From contig NC_064821.1 of NCBI RefSeq assembly GCF_024166365.1, positions 106,188,349-106,252,348 on the forward strand: DNA of 64,000 nucleotides. Reading direction: 5' to 3'. Position numbers and translations under genes: made by a program. Each line of letters opens with the position of its first letter. Position 1 is the first letter of the stretch. The notes below the pieces were generated by a model. The model did not search any database. It was not told the DNA's origin and worked only from the letters and a program-made list of their open reading frames with translations. This stretch comes from Elephas maximus indicus. Lineage: Eukaryota; Chordata; Mammalia; Proboscidea; Elephantidae. This document shows positions 50,200 through 62,213 of the stretch, piece by piece.

Positions 50200-50660
50200 T
50201 CTGCCTACCTTAAAAAATTTTAAAGAGACTTTATTTTTTTGAGCAGTTTATGCTTATAGAAAAATTGTACAGAAGGAACAGAATTCCCATATTACCCTTC
50301 CATATATACAGTCTCTCCTATTATTACCCTCTTGCGTTGGTATGATACATTTGTTATAATTGATGAACCAATATTGGTATATTATTATTAACTTAAGGCC
50401 ATAGTTTACATTAGGGTTAACTCTTCTTTTTATGTAGTGCTATGGGCTTGGACAAATGCACAGTGCCCACTGGAGTATCATCAGAAATAGTTTCACTGCT
50501 CTAAAAATGCCTCGGGCTCCACCTATTTATCCCTCTCCGCACCCCTAATACTGCCTACCTTTTTATGCCTCTGATCAGTGCTTACAGTGATCCCAAATAA
50601 CTTGTGAGTTTCCGGACATAAACAGTTTTTCAGAACACATACGGTCATATAAAATTTGCA
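50200..50660 (-). mobile_element. L1-related 3' region fragment, antisense
   Basis: GCAGTTTATGCTTATAG, GATACATTTGTTATAATTGATG, CATAGTTTACATTAGGGTTAAC and CTCTAAAAATGCCTCGGGCTC match the antisense 3' region of old mammalian L1s. Confidence 0.65.
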
Positions 50661-51192
50661 ATGCTTTTTTTTTTTTAAGTATTATGAGTTTAAAAAAAAT
50701 GAGGTGAAATAAAAATGACAATAAACATATTTTAAAAATGAATACTATTTAAAAATTTGTGTGTCTGTCTGTATAGCACCTGCCATTGTCAGGCCACTGT
50801 CTTTGTTGCTATGGTTTGGATGGTGTTATTTCCTTTTGTAATTTTGCCAGCCCATGATTGGGTAGCACAGCATGTTCACATTGTTGGGCAAGATGAATCT
50901 TTGGTGAGTCATAGAGTTTGATCTGAGTGGTAATTTTTGGTAGGGAAAGGTATTTTTCAGTGAATAATATAAACTCTGTGGTGCCAAAGTATCAATTTTC
51001 ATTTAATTTTCAAAATTAAAGATATATTAATATCAGAAGCTCAGAACTCTCTCTTCCATGTTGACGCATACCTGCCTCTTTTCCCCTCCACTGTCGAAAG
51101 CATTTACAATTCTGTATTTTTTTTTTATATTTTAATCTTAAAGGGATTAGCTATTTAATTTTAAACTCCTACATCAAATGAATATTGTACCT

Positions 51193-51411
51193 GCAAAAAA
51201 ACGAAAAAACCAAGCCTGTTGCTGTTGAGTTGATTCTGACTCATACCAATCCAGTGGGACAGAGTAGAGCTGCCCCATTGAGTTTCCAAGGCTGTAATCT
51301 TTACGAAAGCCGACTGCCACGTCTTGCTCCCACAGAGCAGCTGGCGAGTTCGTATTGCCGACCTTCCGGTTAGCGGCTGAGTGCTTAACCACTGTGCCAC
51401 CAGGGCTCGTC
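51193..51411 (-). mobile_element. AfroSINE (long form), first of a tandem pair
   Basis: AAACCAAGCCTGTTGCTGTTG tail to TAACCACTGTGCCACCAGGG head in minus orientation. It retains the extra ACGAAAGCCGACTGCCACG middle block. Bounded by ATTGTACCT copies (51184-51192 and 51412-51420). Confidence 0.9.
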
Positions 51412-51423
51412 ATTGTACCTACC

Positions 51424-51575
51424 CAAAACCAAAAAACCAAACCCATTGCTATCGAGTCGATTCCAGGGACAGAGTACAACTGCCCCATAGAGTTTCCAAG
51501 GAGTGGCTGATGGATTTGAACTGCAGACGTTTTAGTTAGCAGCAGAGCTCTTAACCACTGCACCACCAGGTCTCC
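51424..51575 (-). mobile_element. AfroSINE (short form), second of a tandem pair
   Basis: AAACCCATTGCTATCGAGTC tail, ACCACTGCACCACCAGG head, minus orientation. Its flanks repeat ATTGTACC (51412 and 51576), the same target used by its neighbour. The TCTGACTCATAGTGACCC segment is deleted. Confidence 0.9.
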
Positions 51576-53729
51576 ATTGTACCCACAGAATCCCATTATT
51601 GTCACTTACAGTGATTCCATTGCCTTTCAAAGGAGCTGACATTACAAGTCCTTAGGTTGACAAATTCTCATCAACTTTTATGGAAATTTTGGCTGCAGAA
51701 GGAGTAAAAGTCAAAGAAAGGCCATAGACAGATGGATTTCAGTTTCAAGATGACATCAAGCCTTTCTTCTGGCATTTTTTAACATTCCAAATGAGTGAAG
51801 TATAGAGATGCTAAAAGATCTTACTGTAAAATGAGTAATTAAGATATTGTATATCATAGTAGCATATAGTAGCATACTATTAAACAGTTAGATGGGCTTG
51901 GATATAATGGCAGGTTGGCAATGAAAACAATAAATGTCTTTTATGCTGAATTCAATTCATAAATGATAATTTATGAATAATTCAATTCATAAATCTAAAT
52001 ATTTAACATATTGTTGATCAAAAACCATGTGGACCTGAGACTATATATATATATATGTTTTTTTTTTAGAGAATATATTTTTAGCATTAAGGAATTGGAA
52101 TTTAAAGATAATTGGGTTACACACTGTTAGGTTGAAGCAAGGGTTCTGGATAAGAATTTGGCAAAAGCTTATTTCCATAAAAGTGTTTACTTTTTTGTAT
52201 GACTAGGCCAGATTTTTTTATGGATGCCTATTATACGAAGATTACCGAGTTACTCAAGTTTCTGATTGATTCATTTGGTCCTACCCCCTCCTGCTTCTTT
52301 TAAATGGTAGAGGTTCTCTTTTGGAGAGTAGTTTCAAGTAACTTCTGAGAATGAAGTCTTTGTAACTTGATGCTGTTCAACAACATAACTATTGTTGTTG
52401 TATGTTCCTGTCAGGAAAAGTTAGTCATTGCAATACTTTTATTGTATGACCTCTTAATATGTGACAAGGATTTTTATGAAGAATTCTTTTTTTCTTTTAA
52501 AAGTACTTTAAAAAGTCTCCCTATCCTCGTCAACCAAGAACTGCAGTGGTTTTAAAAAGATTGAGATGAATTTTGATCATTCTCTCAGCTCATTCACTGT
52601 ATGGACAAAAGTCTTATTTTTAAAAAAGGTTTTGAAATTCCTGTATTTTAGATTTTCAGTAAAATGAAGTAGGAATAGAAATTAAGGGACATCTCATTGG
52701 GCCTACGATATATACAGCTCTTTGGCGTATGAAGATATTGCAGTCTTAAATGTTAGGGCTGAAGAACTAATTGTTCCAAAGATATTTGCTCATAGTCTTA
52801 GAAAAAGATGACAAACATGCAAAATGGATAAATGTATTCCTTTGTACTTTTACCACCTACATTTTTAAACTACAGCAACTCTGATTTCTCTAGAAAGGTC
52901 AGAGGTTTCAGACAGAAAGCTTTGTAATTCCTCAAAGAGACATTTTCAGTTTTGCTATATAAAGACTGATTATGCGTAGCTTTTTACTTTATTTACAATT
53001 GAGACTTGGAGGTGCTGGGAGGGGGTATTGAATAAGTGAAGCCGTGCCATGAGACAGCAGAATTTCTGGATGGAACATAGTTTGGAGAGAAATATAGATT
53101 CACATATTTGACCCTTTACTACCAAATCACCTTGTTTAAAAATGAAGATTAAAGCAGCTTTAATAATTCATTTTGCTTTGTAAGAGACCATTCTGTTGTC
53201 CCGGTATTATTTGTGGAGTTTGAGATATTTACCTTCTTTTCCAGACCCTCTTTCTCAAGTCTTCTGGTCGTTTGCCTTTGGAACCTCTACCTGTTTTAAA
53301 ATAAGCCATTAAAGATGGAGTTTATGCTGCTCTTCATAGAAAATATTTTCCCCATTTTTTGGGGGGAAAAAAAACCCCACGAAGAACCCAACATATTTCT
53401 ATCCTGTTCAACACTTCCATAAAATCATTTATGTTTGCTAAATTTTCAGTTATGTACATACTGTAAATCAAGAATGATATTCCCTACGTAGCTTTAAGAC
53501 TAGGATACATATTGTCAAGGTAATTTGTGTGAGATTCTGCTTTGAAATAAGCGAATTTATTATAAACTCTTTAAACACTTGAGCAATTCGAGGAGTTTGC
53601 CTTTCTGGGTGTCTTTTAGGATTGACTTTGTTGGATTTTCTGAATCGTGGATATGGGTTCCTTTGTTTTAATTTTGTTTTCCTTTTGGACTTCTCCAAGT
53701 TTTGTAGAGTTTTTCACTTTGGGTGGTGG

Positions 53730-54085
53730 AGGGAGTAGAGACTATAGATGACTTTGTTGAGGATTACTCCTGTTACTCAGGAAACAGGTTCAGAGAGTGT
53801 TAGTAATCGCCCATAGTCAAGAGTAAGTGGCAAAGCCGGAATTCAAGCCAAATCCGTCAGTTCCCACAGTTGTGCTTTTAACCTCAATGGTACTTGAATT
53901 GTCTTTTCTTAGACATTATTTCAGTAACTCTTTATGTAAACCTCAAATTTTAGGTGGAGGAACTTTCATTATTGCCTTGATGCAAGTTGCACAAACAGAG
54001 TCAGAGAGGGGCTGAGTCACTTGTCCAAGGTTACGTGGTTGTTCAGTGACTAGGATTCATAACTAGGCCGAACCTTTCTGTGGCC
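53730..54085 (-). mobile_element. Two MIR-like remnants, antisense
   Basis: AAACAGGTTCAGAGAGTG with GCAAAGCCGGAATTCAAGCC, then AGTCAGAGAGGGGCTGAGTC with GTCCAAGGTTACGTGG. Two separate old copies in tandem within intron 2. Confidence 0.55.
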
Positions 54086-55165
54086 TGTTTTTTTTTTTCT
54101 CTAACGTGTTCCTCAGTATATCAGACTCTCTAAGCTCTGCTTCTGAATTTATGGATGGGCTAAAAAGTTTTCTCTGTATGTACATAATTATGCTGACAGG
54201 CGTCGTTTTCTCTGAAGTTTAAAAAGTTGTGAGAAACTAGAGCTTTTTCTGTCTTGATATTAGAGTTTCATACCTTGAAGGAAACTTAGGAGCCCAAACC
54301 TTCATTTTTCAGGCGAGGAAACTGAATCCATGCATCCCAGGACCTATGGAGCTGAAAAAATTTTTGTATAAATTGGACAACAGTTGTAGCCTGTTATCAT
54401 TTGCATCAAGGTGAATATGCTCCGGTTGGTATTGGTATAGAAGATCTAGTTTGGTTGCCTTTATCAGTAAATTCTCCCAGTTCAGCAGACATGTTTTGAG
54501 TCACTGCATATTAGGCACCACGCTAGATTCCAAAGATACAAAAATAAAGAAAATACTGAGATGAGTTGATGCCAACCTATATGTAATTTCCTTAGAAGTC
54601 AAGATGTAAAAGCTTTTGTTGTTTTTAAAAGTAGAGCCCTTCCAACTAATATCCTGCATGAAGTTTTAAACATTTACAGAACCAGTTGTCTGTATTGCTT
54701 TTTTGACTGCACAATTGGTGTATATTGAGGAATTTTGTCATTTAATTATATTTCTATTGAGTGTTAAATTTTGAACTTCCTTGTATAAAAAATATCTATG
54801 CAAAAATAAAATCCAAGAGGACACAGAATAGGGCGCAGGTGGTTTTTATTATATAATACTTCAGTGTAGTATGTTTTTTTTTTTAAAAAGCGGGTGGTGC
54901 ACAGAAAAGTTCTATTTCTTTTTTTAAGGGCATCCTTCTAGTAATGCCGAAATACGAAACCAGTAGAGTTATCGGAAAACTAAACAGCAGGAAAATGGGG
55001 GAGTGAAAAACAGAAAGGAAGGAAAAGCCTTGGAGAGGAAGCCGTGGTGAATTCATTTGGCAGTTGGTAATAGTTCCTAAAACATGGCCAAGTCCCAGTA
55101 GTGTAGCCACATCAATTCCCTGTTTTGCTCCCTCTCGGAAGTAAGTTAGCAACCGGGCGGATTAA

Positions 55166-55344
55166 CCTATAAGCAAGGTACCCACGGGCTTACATTAAGC
55201 AAGGTATGCACAGGCTTAGTTGTGTATACTTACTAACCTGTAGTGCACAATTTTACATAGGTTTGTGGTAAAAAATAGGTGAAATTGTGCACTACAGATT
55301 AGTAAGTAAGCACAAATAAGCCTGCAAGTACCTTGCTTATTGGG
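55166..55344. mobile_element. MITE-like inverted-repeat element
   Basis: A 179-bp palindromic unit. TIR-like ends CCTATAAGCAAGGTAC and (reverse) CCCAATAAGCAAGGTAC, inner perfect 15-bp arms TGTAGTGCACAATTT (55239-55253) and its complement (55282-55296), 28-base loop. TTAA sits just left of the unit, hinting at a piggyBac-like target, but the right flank is TGAT. The left arm also contains a tandem AAGCAAGGTA..GGCTTA repeat. The family was not identified. Confidence 0.55.
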
Positions 55345-56918
55345 TGATCTGTCCCTGTTAGCAGTCTTGAGACTTTTACACTGAGGTGCATTTTAAGGTG
55401 TCCGAGGTCTCAAGCTGCTATGCCTTTCTTGTTAAAAGACAACAGATATGTATTACATTCAGACAGAAAGCTTGTAAGAGGTTGTATACGTGTGAGTGTG
55501 TGCTGTTAGTGTGTTAATTGTACAGCCGTGAGGATGTTTTGGGGAAGTGTGTACAGATGGTGATAGGAAAGAGAAGAGCTGTTACATGTCTGATAAATAA
55601 AATAACAAAAACAAATACAACAAAAGTCTGGTGGCCCCAAACAGTGGATATTAGAATTTTTTGTTCTCAGTTGTATCTGCTTGTTGTTTAATCTGAAAGT
55701 GAAATCTGCTGCTGCAGCCACTAGTATGTGTGCACAGAGCACAGACCAAATGATTTGTTCTGTAATTATTTTCAAAAGGCAGAAAATGCCTGTGTAATAT
55801 TTAGAGTGGCATGGGATTGTCATAGAAACTCATTCTCAATACTGTAAATAAAAATGGTTGGGGATTAGTCACAGGAACATGTGGGACATCATGAAACTCA
55901 AGACAGATTTCTTTGTTTTATAGTCAGTAAGAGAAGTGAGGTAAACTTGATATAGTTCATGGGATGTTAGCAGTTCACTTCCCCCAGGGAAAGAGAAAAC
56001 CAGGTTGTCGTCCAATTAAATCAGCCATCTGTATACAAATATCAGGATTTATCTGATGCTTTTAGCAATAGCTGATGTTTCATTTTAAGAGTGTCTTATT
56101 TTCAAATAATGAAAATTTAAAAAGTTTGAAAATTGCTGTTTTTGCTAGTAATCTTTACGTTCGCCCCACCCTTCCCCCCACCTTATTTTCTTATAATCTT
56201 GAATGACATTTTTACAGTTCTGTCCTTACCCTGTTTTCTTTACCCTCCCATTTTGTCTTGTAATGTGAATAAAACTAAATAATGATAAAGAGCCATCAGT
56301 AACGGTATATATTTTAGAATATATGTATTTTCAGGTTCGAATTGTGAATCCACATTAATGCCATTTATACACTTTTCTATTTTTTAAATCTCTTATTTAG
56401 AAGGAAATTGTTTTCCGAGTGTTCTCTCTCTCTCTTTGACCAACATCTGGATAAAGGATTGCTTGTCTTTAAATTTGGAATTAATCCCCCAATTGCATAT
56501 TCCCACCAGGGTGATGTTTCAATAAACTCTAAGCATCAGCCTTGGTTCTTTGATTTCTTGAACTTTCAGGGGTAGGAGCTGAAGTCTGAGAAGGAGTTTC
56601 AGGATTTAAGAAATTTAGTGTTGTGGAATGACTTGTACTTTTGACAAGACCCGGTTAAAAATGCTATGTCTTGCTGAATGCTCCTGTTGTGTCAAGAGAA
56701 TAGATACAATATTTAAATAAAGGTAATTTTTTAAGGTATATTTAGACAAATGTAGGATGACTGTGGTGGATACATGTCCTTTCTGGGCTAACCAGTGAAC
56801 ACAGTAACCAGTGCATATACAAAGACACAAACATTTTGGTGTTTGGAACAGTCAGGGACTCCCTGTCTTTCCTGCCTATCTCCCGAAAGTCTACACCTAA
56901 ATTTTTACTGTAGTATAT

Positions 56919-57130
56919 AGGGAGCCCTTGTGATGCAAAAGGTTAGTTAAATGCTAAGGGGCTAACTGAAAGGTTGGTGGTTTGAACCCACCCAGCGGCA
57001 TCATGGGAGAAAAACCTGGTGATGTGCTTGCATAGAGATTACAGCCTAAAAAACTCTGTGGGGCAGTTCTGCTGTGTCACATGAAGTCACTATGAGTCAC
57101 AATCGACGTGACAGCACACAGCAACAATAA
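56919..57130 (+). mobile_element. AfroSINE, older subfamily
   Basis: GGGAGCCCTTGTGATGCAAAAGG head, GGTGGTTTGAACCCACCCAG middle, ACTATGAGTCACAATCGACG tail with CAACAATAAC. Confidence 0.85.
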
Positions 57131-57139
57131 CAGTATATG

Positions 57140-57450
57140 CATATGTATTTTTGTTCTTTTCCTCATGTTATTTCTTCTGCTTGGAATGTCGTTATCCACC
57201 TTTACTTGGTTAACTTGTACATTAAGACTCAACTGTAACATCATTTCCTCAAGGAAACCTTTTTACCCTAAGGGTGGGCTAAAGGCTCCTTCTCTGTGTT
57301 CCCGTAGTATCCTGTTAACACTTTATTAGTCCTCACCATTATTAGCACTTCCTGTGTTGTAATAAAATTATCTGTCTACATTTGTCTTCCAAGTTGGGCT
57401 GTGATTTCTCTGTGAGCAGGGATGAGGGCCTGTTGGTTTTTGTGTATCGC
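57140..57450 (+). mobile_element. L2-like remnant
   Basis: TTCTTCTGCTTGGAATGTCG, CATTTCCTCAAGGAAACC and GCTGTGATTTCTCTGTGAGCAGG are ordered as in L2. Confidence 0.65.
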
Positions 57451-59728
57451 ACATAGGTACAGGGTCAGTATCTCTGTTGAGCTGGTGACTAGCTGGAGAA
57501 TCTGTTGAACAAAACAAAATCTTACGAAGCTTATTATCTTAGTAAACAAGCTAAGTAACATATAAAATAGTTTTTGAGTGTTCATCTCAGAACTGAATCA
57601 AACTTTCAAACTTTTTTTAAAATCAGAATTATTTTCCCTTTTCATGTTAACTGATTTCTATTTCTTTGCCAAAATCATCAGTTTGGTATTAAACCAAAGG
57701 AGTTACTGACACGTGAATAATTTTAATTCTGAAAATACAGGGTTAGTGATATTGGACTTATTTATAGAAAACTATTTAGGCAATTTGTCTCTTCACTATC
57801 TTCATTTTGGCTTATATCTGTTTACGTGGAAGAGATGATCTGAGGTGAAGGAGTAATATGGCCATTGCTCCAGCTTATATGTGAAAAAATCATCTTTACA
57901 CCAACAGTCATTTATCGAGCACCTACTATGTACTGGGAGTCCTGTTAGGTAGGAAAATAAAAAAATAAAGAATTTTAGTTTCATGCTGTTTGAATTTAGC
58001 AGCATCTGGCTATTTGTAAAGTGTAAAATCTTGATTAAAATTGGAGCCTTCAGGGTGAACACTCACATTTGTGTTGGTTTTGAATCACATACTGTCTTTC
58101 CCTGTAGGGAGAGGGCCTGTCAATCATATCCTTATCTCTAGTGAGCATTTGTAGGATTGTATGTGTGTCCCCACTTAACAGGGTATATTTTGGCATGGTT
58201 ACTTAGCCTAAGTTGGGAGAGGCCAAAGGCAGTAGTAGTAAAAAAGTTAATAGATGGGGATTAAGGTATTGGGCCCAATTATATATGGTGTACTCGTAAG
58301 TTCCTTCTCCTATCCGATGCTCTACTCTTATTAAAATTGTTAGGCCAATTTCATTAGCTCCAAAATGCTCCAGCATATGTAAATCTCCTTTGTTTAATTG
58401 GAGACCTACTGATTTTAGGTAACATAAGCCTCTCTAAGGGAAACAGAACCCAACTGAAGATAAGACTTTCTTCCCCCCAACACATACAGCATTCATGATT
58501 TTCTTTCTCTAGGCATGTTCATTATCAAAACCATTCCGTTGCAGACTTTCCCATAAAGTGTTTCTGTCTGGCCCGCTTTCATATCTAAAAGTGCCTACTG
58601 GTTTCAGCAAAGGATAATGGAAGGATTTTTGACAGAATATGCATTTTTTTTTTTTTTTACTAAAACCTTGGAAACAGGAACTCATAAAATCATATGAAAA
58701 CCAATTTGTTTTAAAGAGACTGAGAAAAGTCTTCTTTTGTGCTTTCGTAGAATGCTAAAAGGAACCAAATTCTGGCCATATTCTTTGGTGAGCAATAACC
58801 AAAACTACTGCAGTGGGTAATGAAAAATAGAATGGAATTTTTTCCACCTACATTCTAATTGGATCTTGAAGCTGCAAAGAGAATAGTGTACCAGGCTGTG
58901 CTTTGCAGAGTGCAAGGAATGGGATTTTCCCAGTGTGCTTCATAGGACTGGGGCATCTTATTATTATAACTGTTTAAAATAATGATACCTGAGATCATTT
59001 AAATTTTCTAATACATCTTCCTGCAATTCAGTGGTTCGTTGTGCAAGGTAAGATCCAGGTCAAGGTCAAAATATGGCTAGTTGCTTATAAGGTAATAGGA
59101 ATCTTGAGAAGGAATAATACTGGTTTAGATGTAGATTTTCATATAATAACTAAAAAATTATATTTAAATGACGAACTGGTCAGCTGTTGAAAATTAATAT
59201 CTCTATTTTTCCTTTCTTAAAATTATACTAAAAAATTAGTTATAGTATTAACCTGAATTAGGAAGCACTCTGACTTTTTTTCATTCCTTAGATTATTATT
59301 GATCTCCAAACAAGCCACTTTGTTAGTGAAATTGTATCATTTTGGGTAAAACTCATTATTTTCTAAATTCATAATTTCGTTGATGAATTATTTAGCAGTG
59401 AATTCATGGCTTTTCTTGTAGCATTCTCTTTTTTCGTTTGGTATGGCTGGTCAAACACAGCTCAGGTTGTGAGAAGTAAATGTTTAGATGGTCATTTAGT
59501 AGAGAGATCTTGACTGGTAGAGAGTAACTTTATATCATGGACTTTAATGCTTATCAGTGAAATTCTAACTCATTTAATTATTACTTAATTCTCTGATCAT
59601 ATTTTCGTATCTGGGAGAAGATGATCACCTTCATTCTGGTGAAGTGTGGGTGGACAGGCATTGCTCTTTTCATTTTTCAAGTCAGCACACCTGGGAAGGC
59701 ATTTTGAAGTAGAACACCTTTTTAGGAT

Positions 59729-59785
59729 TTGTTGTTGTTGTTGTCAGTTGTCCTAGAGTCCATTCCGACACATCTAATGAAGTGA
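59729..59785 (-). mobile_element. AfroSINE/RTE 3' end fragment
   Basis: TTGTTGTTGTTGTTGTCAG, then CCTAGAGTCCATTCCGACACA. Only the tail portion is visible, at the left edge of an L1. Confidence 0.5.
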
Positions 59786-59957
59786 ACACCAGTGAGCCTA
59801 CCACCCAGTCCAAGAATGAGAACATAATCAACACCCTGCATTTACTTGTATGTTCCTTTCTCCTCTGGTCACCCTGCTTCTCCCCATTATCCTTAGTGTT
59901 GTGTTTATCATTATGTGCCAACAAAAAAAAAAGTTTCATCACATATATGTGTACTTA

Positions 59958-60143
59958 CCAAAAAACAAACAAACAAAAAAACCTACCAAACCCATTGCTG
60001 TTGAGTCGATTCTGACTCATAGTGACCCTATAGGACAGAGTAGAACTGCCCCATAGAGTTTCCAGGGAGCACCTGGTGGATTCAAATTGCCAACCTTTTG
60101 GTTAGCAGCTGTAGCACTTAACTACTATGCCACCAGCGTTTCC
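59958..60143 (-). mobile_element. AfroSINE inserted into an L1, with 12-bp target duplication
   Basis: Poly-A-like AAAACAAACAAACAAAAAAAC tail region, GTCGATTCTGACTCATAGTG, and head ATGCCACCAGCGTTTCC. Flanks TATGTGTACTTA (59946-59957 and 60144-60155) are identical. Confidence 0.92.
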
Positions 60144-61631
60144 TATGTGTACTTAGTACATTGTTTAGTTTTGTTTGTTTTTAAGTTTTATAGAAATGAT
60201 ATACACACACACGTACATAGTTCTGGGAGTTGCTTTTTTCCCCTAACACTGCTGGATATGCTGTAATTTATTCTTGCTTTTTTGTTGTGTAATATTTCAT
60301 TGTGTGATATCTATGTGCTGTTTCTGGTTTTTGCTATCAGCAAACAGTGCTTATTAACTGTAATGTGTCTACTAGACCATGGGTGTAAGAGTTTCATTTG
60401 GATGTATATCTGGATGTGGAATTGCTGAATCATAGGGCATTTAAACGTTAAGTTATTTAAAGAAGATAGTGTTATTTTATTTCACCGAGTAGTTGTACCC
60501 ATTTACACTGTCATTGGCAGTAGCAGTGTACAAATGGTTCTATTACTCTACATTCTCTCCAGCACTTGCCATTGCCAGAATTTTTACTTCTTGCCAATCT
60601 AGTGGCTATAAAATGGTATTTCATGATGTTCTTAATTTGCAGTTCTGATTGGATTATTTATGAGATTGAACATCTTTTCATTTATTGACAAGTCATTATA
60701 TTTCCTTTTCTGTGAAATAAATGTGTATTTTACTCATTTTTTTTTTTTCTATTTTGTTGCTTCTGTTTTTCTTATTGATTTATAGGAGCTCTTTATATAT
60801 CCTGGATTCTAATCCTTTGCTCATTTTGTGTTTGCATCTTTTTGTAGTTTGTGGCTTACCTTTTCACTCTCTTTATAGTATCTTTTGATAAACAAAAATT
60901 CTTAATTCTAATATAGTAAAACTTATCAATCCTTTGTTTTATAGTTAGTGCTTTTGTGTCTTGTTTAAGATGACATTTTCTTCTTCAAGCTTGGATATAT
61001 GCTGTCTTATATTTTTTATAAAGCTTTAAAGTGTTCATCTCATATTTCAGTTTGTATTTCATTTGGATTTTTTCATGTATGTGATGTGGGTGGGGATCCA
61101 ATTCTGTTTTTTCCTACATGAACAGTTATCACTGCATCATTTATAGAATAGATTCTCTTTTCCCCCAAATGATCTTCAGTGCCACCTTTGTCATTCATCA
61201 GGTTTGCATGTTTGTATGGATCTGTTTCTGGATTCCTTGTTCTGTTGCACTGATCAATTTGTCAATCCTGTATTAATACTGTATTACTTCAGTTACTTAA
61301 ACCCTTTGGTGAATTTTGATATAAGGTAAATCTTCCCCAACTCCTTTTTTTTTTTTTTTTGGAGTGTTTTGAATTATTCTTGGTCCTTTTCTATGCCATA
61401 TATTTTTTAGAAACAACTTGTCAGCTTTCATGAAAAGTCCATAGATAATTTTGGGAAGAATTTACTATCAAATCTATCTTACTATCTATGAACAAGGTAC
61501 ATCTCTCCATTTTTTTTAGATTTTATTTTTCAATAAAATGAATTATTTTTCATTCAGCTCTTAAATGCTTTTTTTGTGAAGCTGCTTATGTAAATTGTTT
61601 TTAAAGTATATTTTCTAACTATATACTTTTG

Positions 61632-61797
61632 GAAACCCTGGTGGCGTAGTGGTTAAGTGCTACGGGTGCTAACCAAATGGTTGGCAGTTCGAATCTGCCA
61701 GGCACTCCTTGGAAACTCTATGGGGCAGTTCTACTCTGTCCTGTAGGGTTGCTATGAGTCGGAATCAACTCGATGGCACTAGGTTTTTTTTTTAGTA
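61632..61797 (+). mobile_element. AfroSINE, well preserved
   Basis: GGAAACCCTGGTGGCGTAGTG head, GGCAGTTCGAATCTGCCAGGC B-box region and TATGAGTCGGAATCAACTCG tail with a T run. It lies inside the decayed antisense L1. Confidence 0.92.
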
Positions 61798-62171
61798 TAG
61801 AAATGCAGTTAATTTTTGTATAGTGTTCTGATACTCAGTCATAGTTACAGTGAATGATTTGCCTGTAAATTATTTTGCAATTGCTGTGTGGTTAATTATA
61901 CCAAATACAAACAATGACATTTTCATTTATTTATTCTAATTCTTATGGCTTTATTATCCTCACTTTTTTCACTGCACTGGCTAGGTGTTGAACTGAACTG
62001 TGATAGTTGTCAACCTTGACTTTTTTCCTTGGTTTCCTATTTATTTTTCACTTACGAATGGAACTGAGCTAATATCTTACTGTATTGAAATATTCAATAA
62101 TCATATTTTAATCAGAGAAAGGGCAGGGCTTTACCAACTTTGGTTAATTCTTCCCCATTTTTCTTACTAGG

Positions 62172-62213
62172 TTTAGTCTGTGCTACCAATAATTTAGTCT
62201 GTGCTACCAATAA
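62172..62213. repeat. Exact 21-bp tandem duplication
   Basis: TTTAGTCTGTGCTACCAATAA-type 21-mer (starting at 62172 and again at 62193), two identical copies. It is a recent slippage or duplication event. Confidence 0.9.

Larger units (their letters stand above)
51585..56918. other. NFIA: NFIA intron 2, middle segment
   Basis: AT-rich intron with MIR remnants (53730-54085, 54273-54360), a perfect small palindrome (51955-51978) and the MITE-like unit at 55166. No gene was recognised. ORFs are short and unsupported. Confidence 0.5.
59786..62160 (-). mobile_element. L1M-type LINE, antisense, interrupted by two SINEs
   Basis: Characteristic antisense L1 ORF2/3' phrases appear in order: GTGGAATTGCTGAATCATAGG, CATTCTCTCCAGCACTTGCC, TAGGAGCTCTTTATATATCC, GTGGGTGGGGATCCAATTCTG, TTCTGTTGCACTGATCAATTTG and TTTTGAATTATTCTTGGTCC. 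The piece is truncated and mutated, without a coding frame. Confidence 0.85.

Noticed and set aside
51174..51605. A 143-codon minus-strand frame
   Set aside because: It is a translation across two adjacent AfroSINEs, not a gene.
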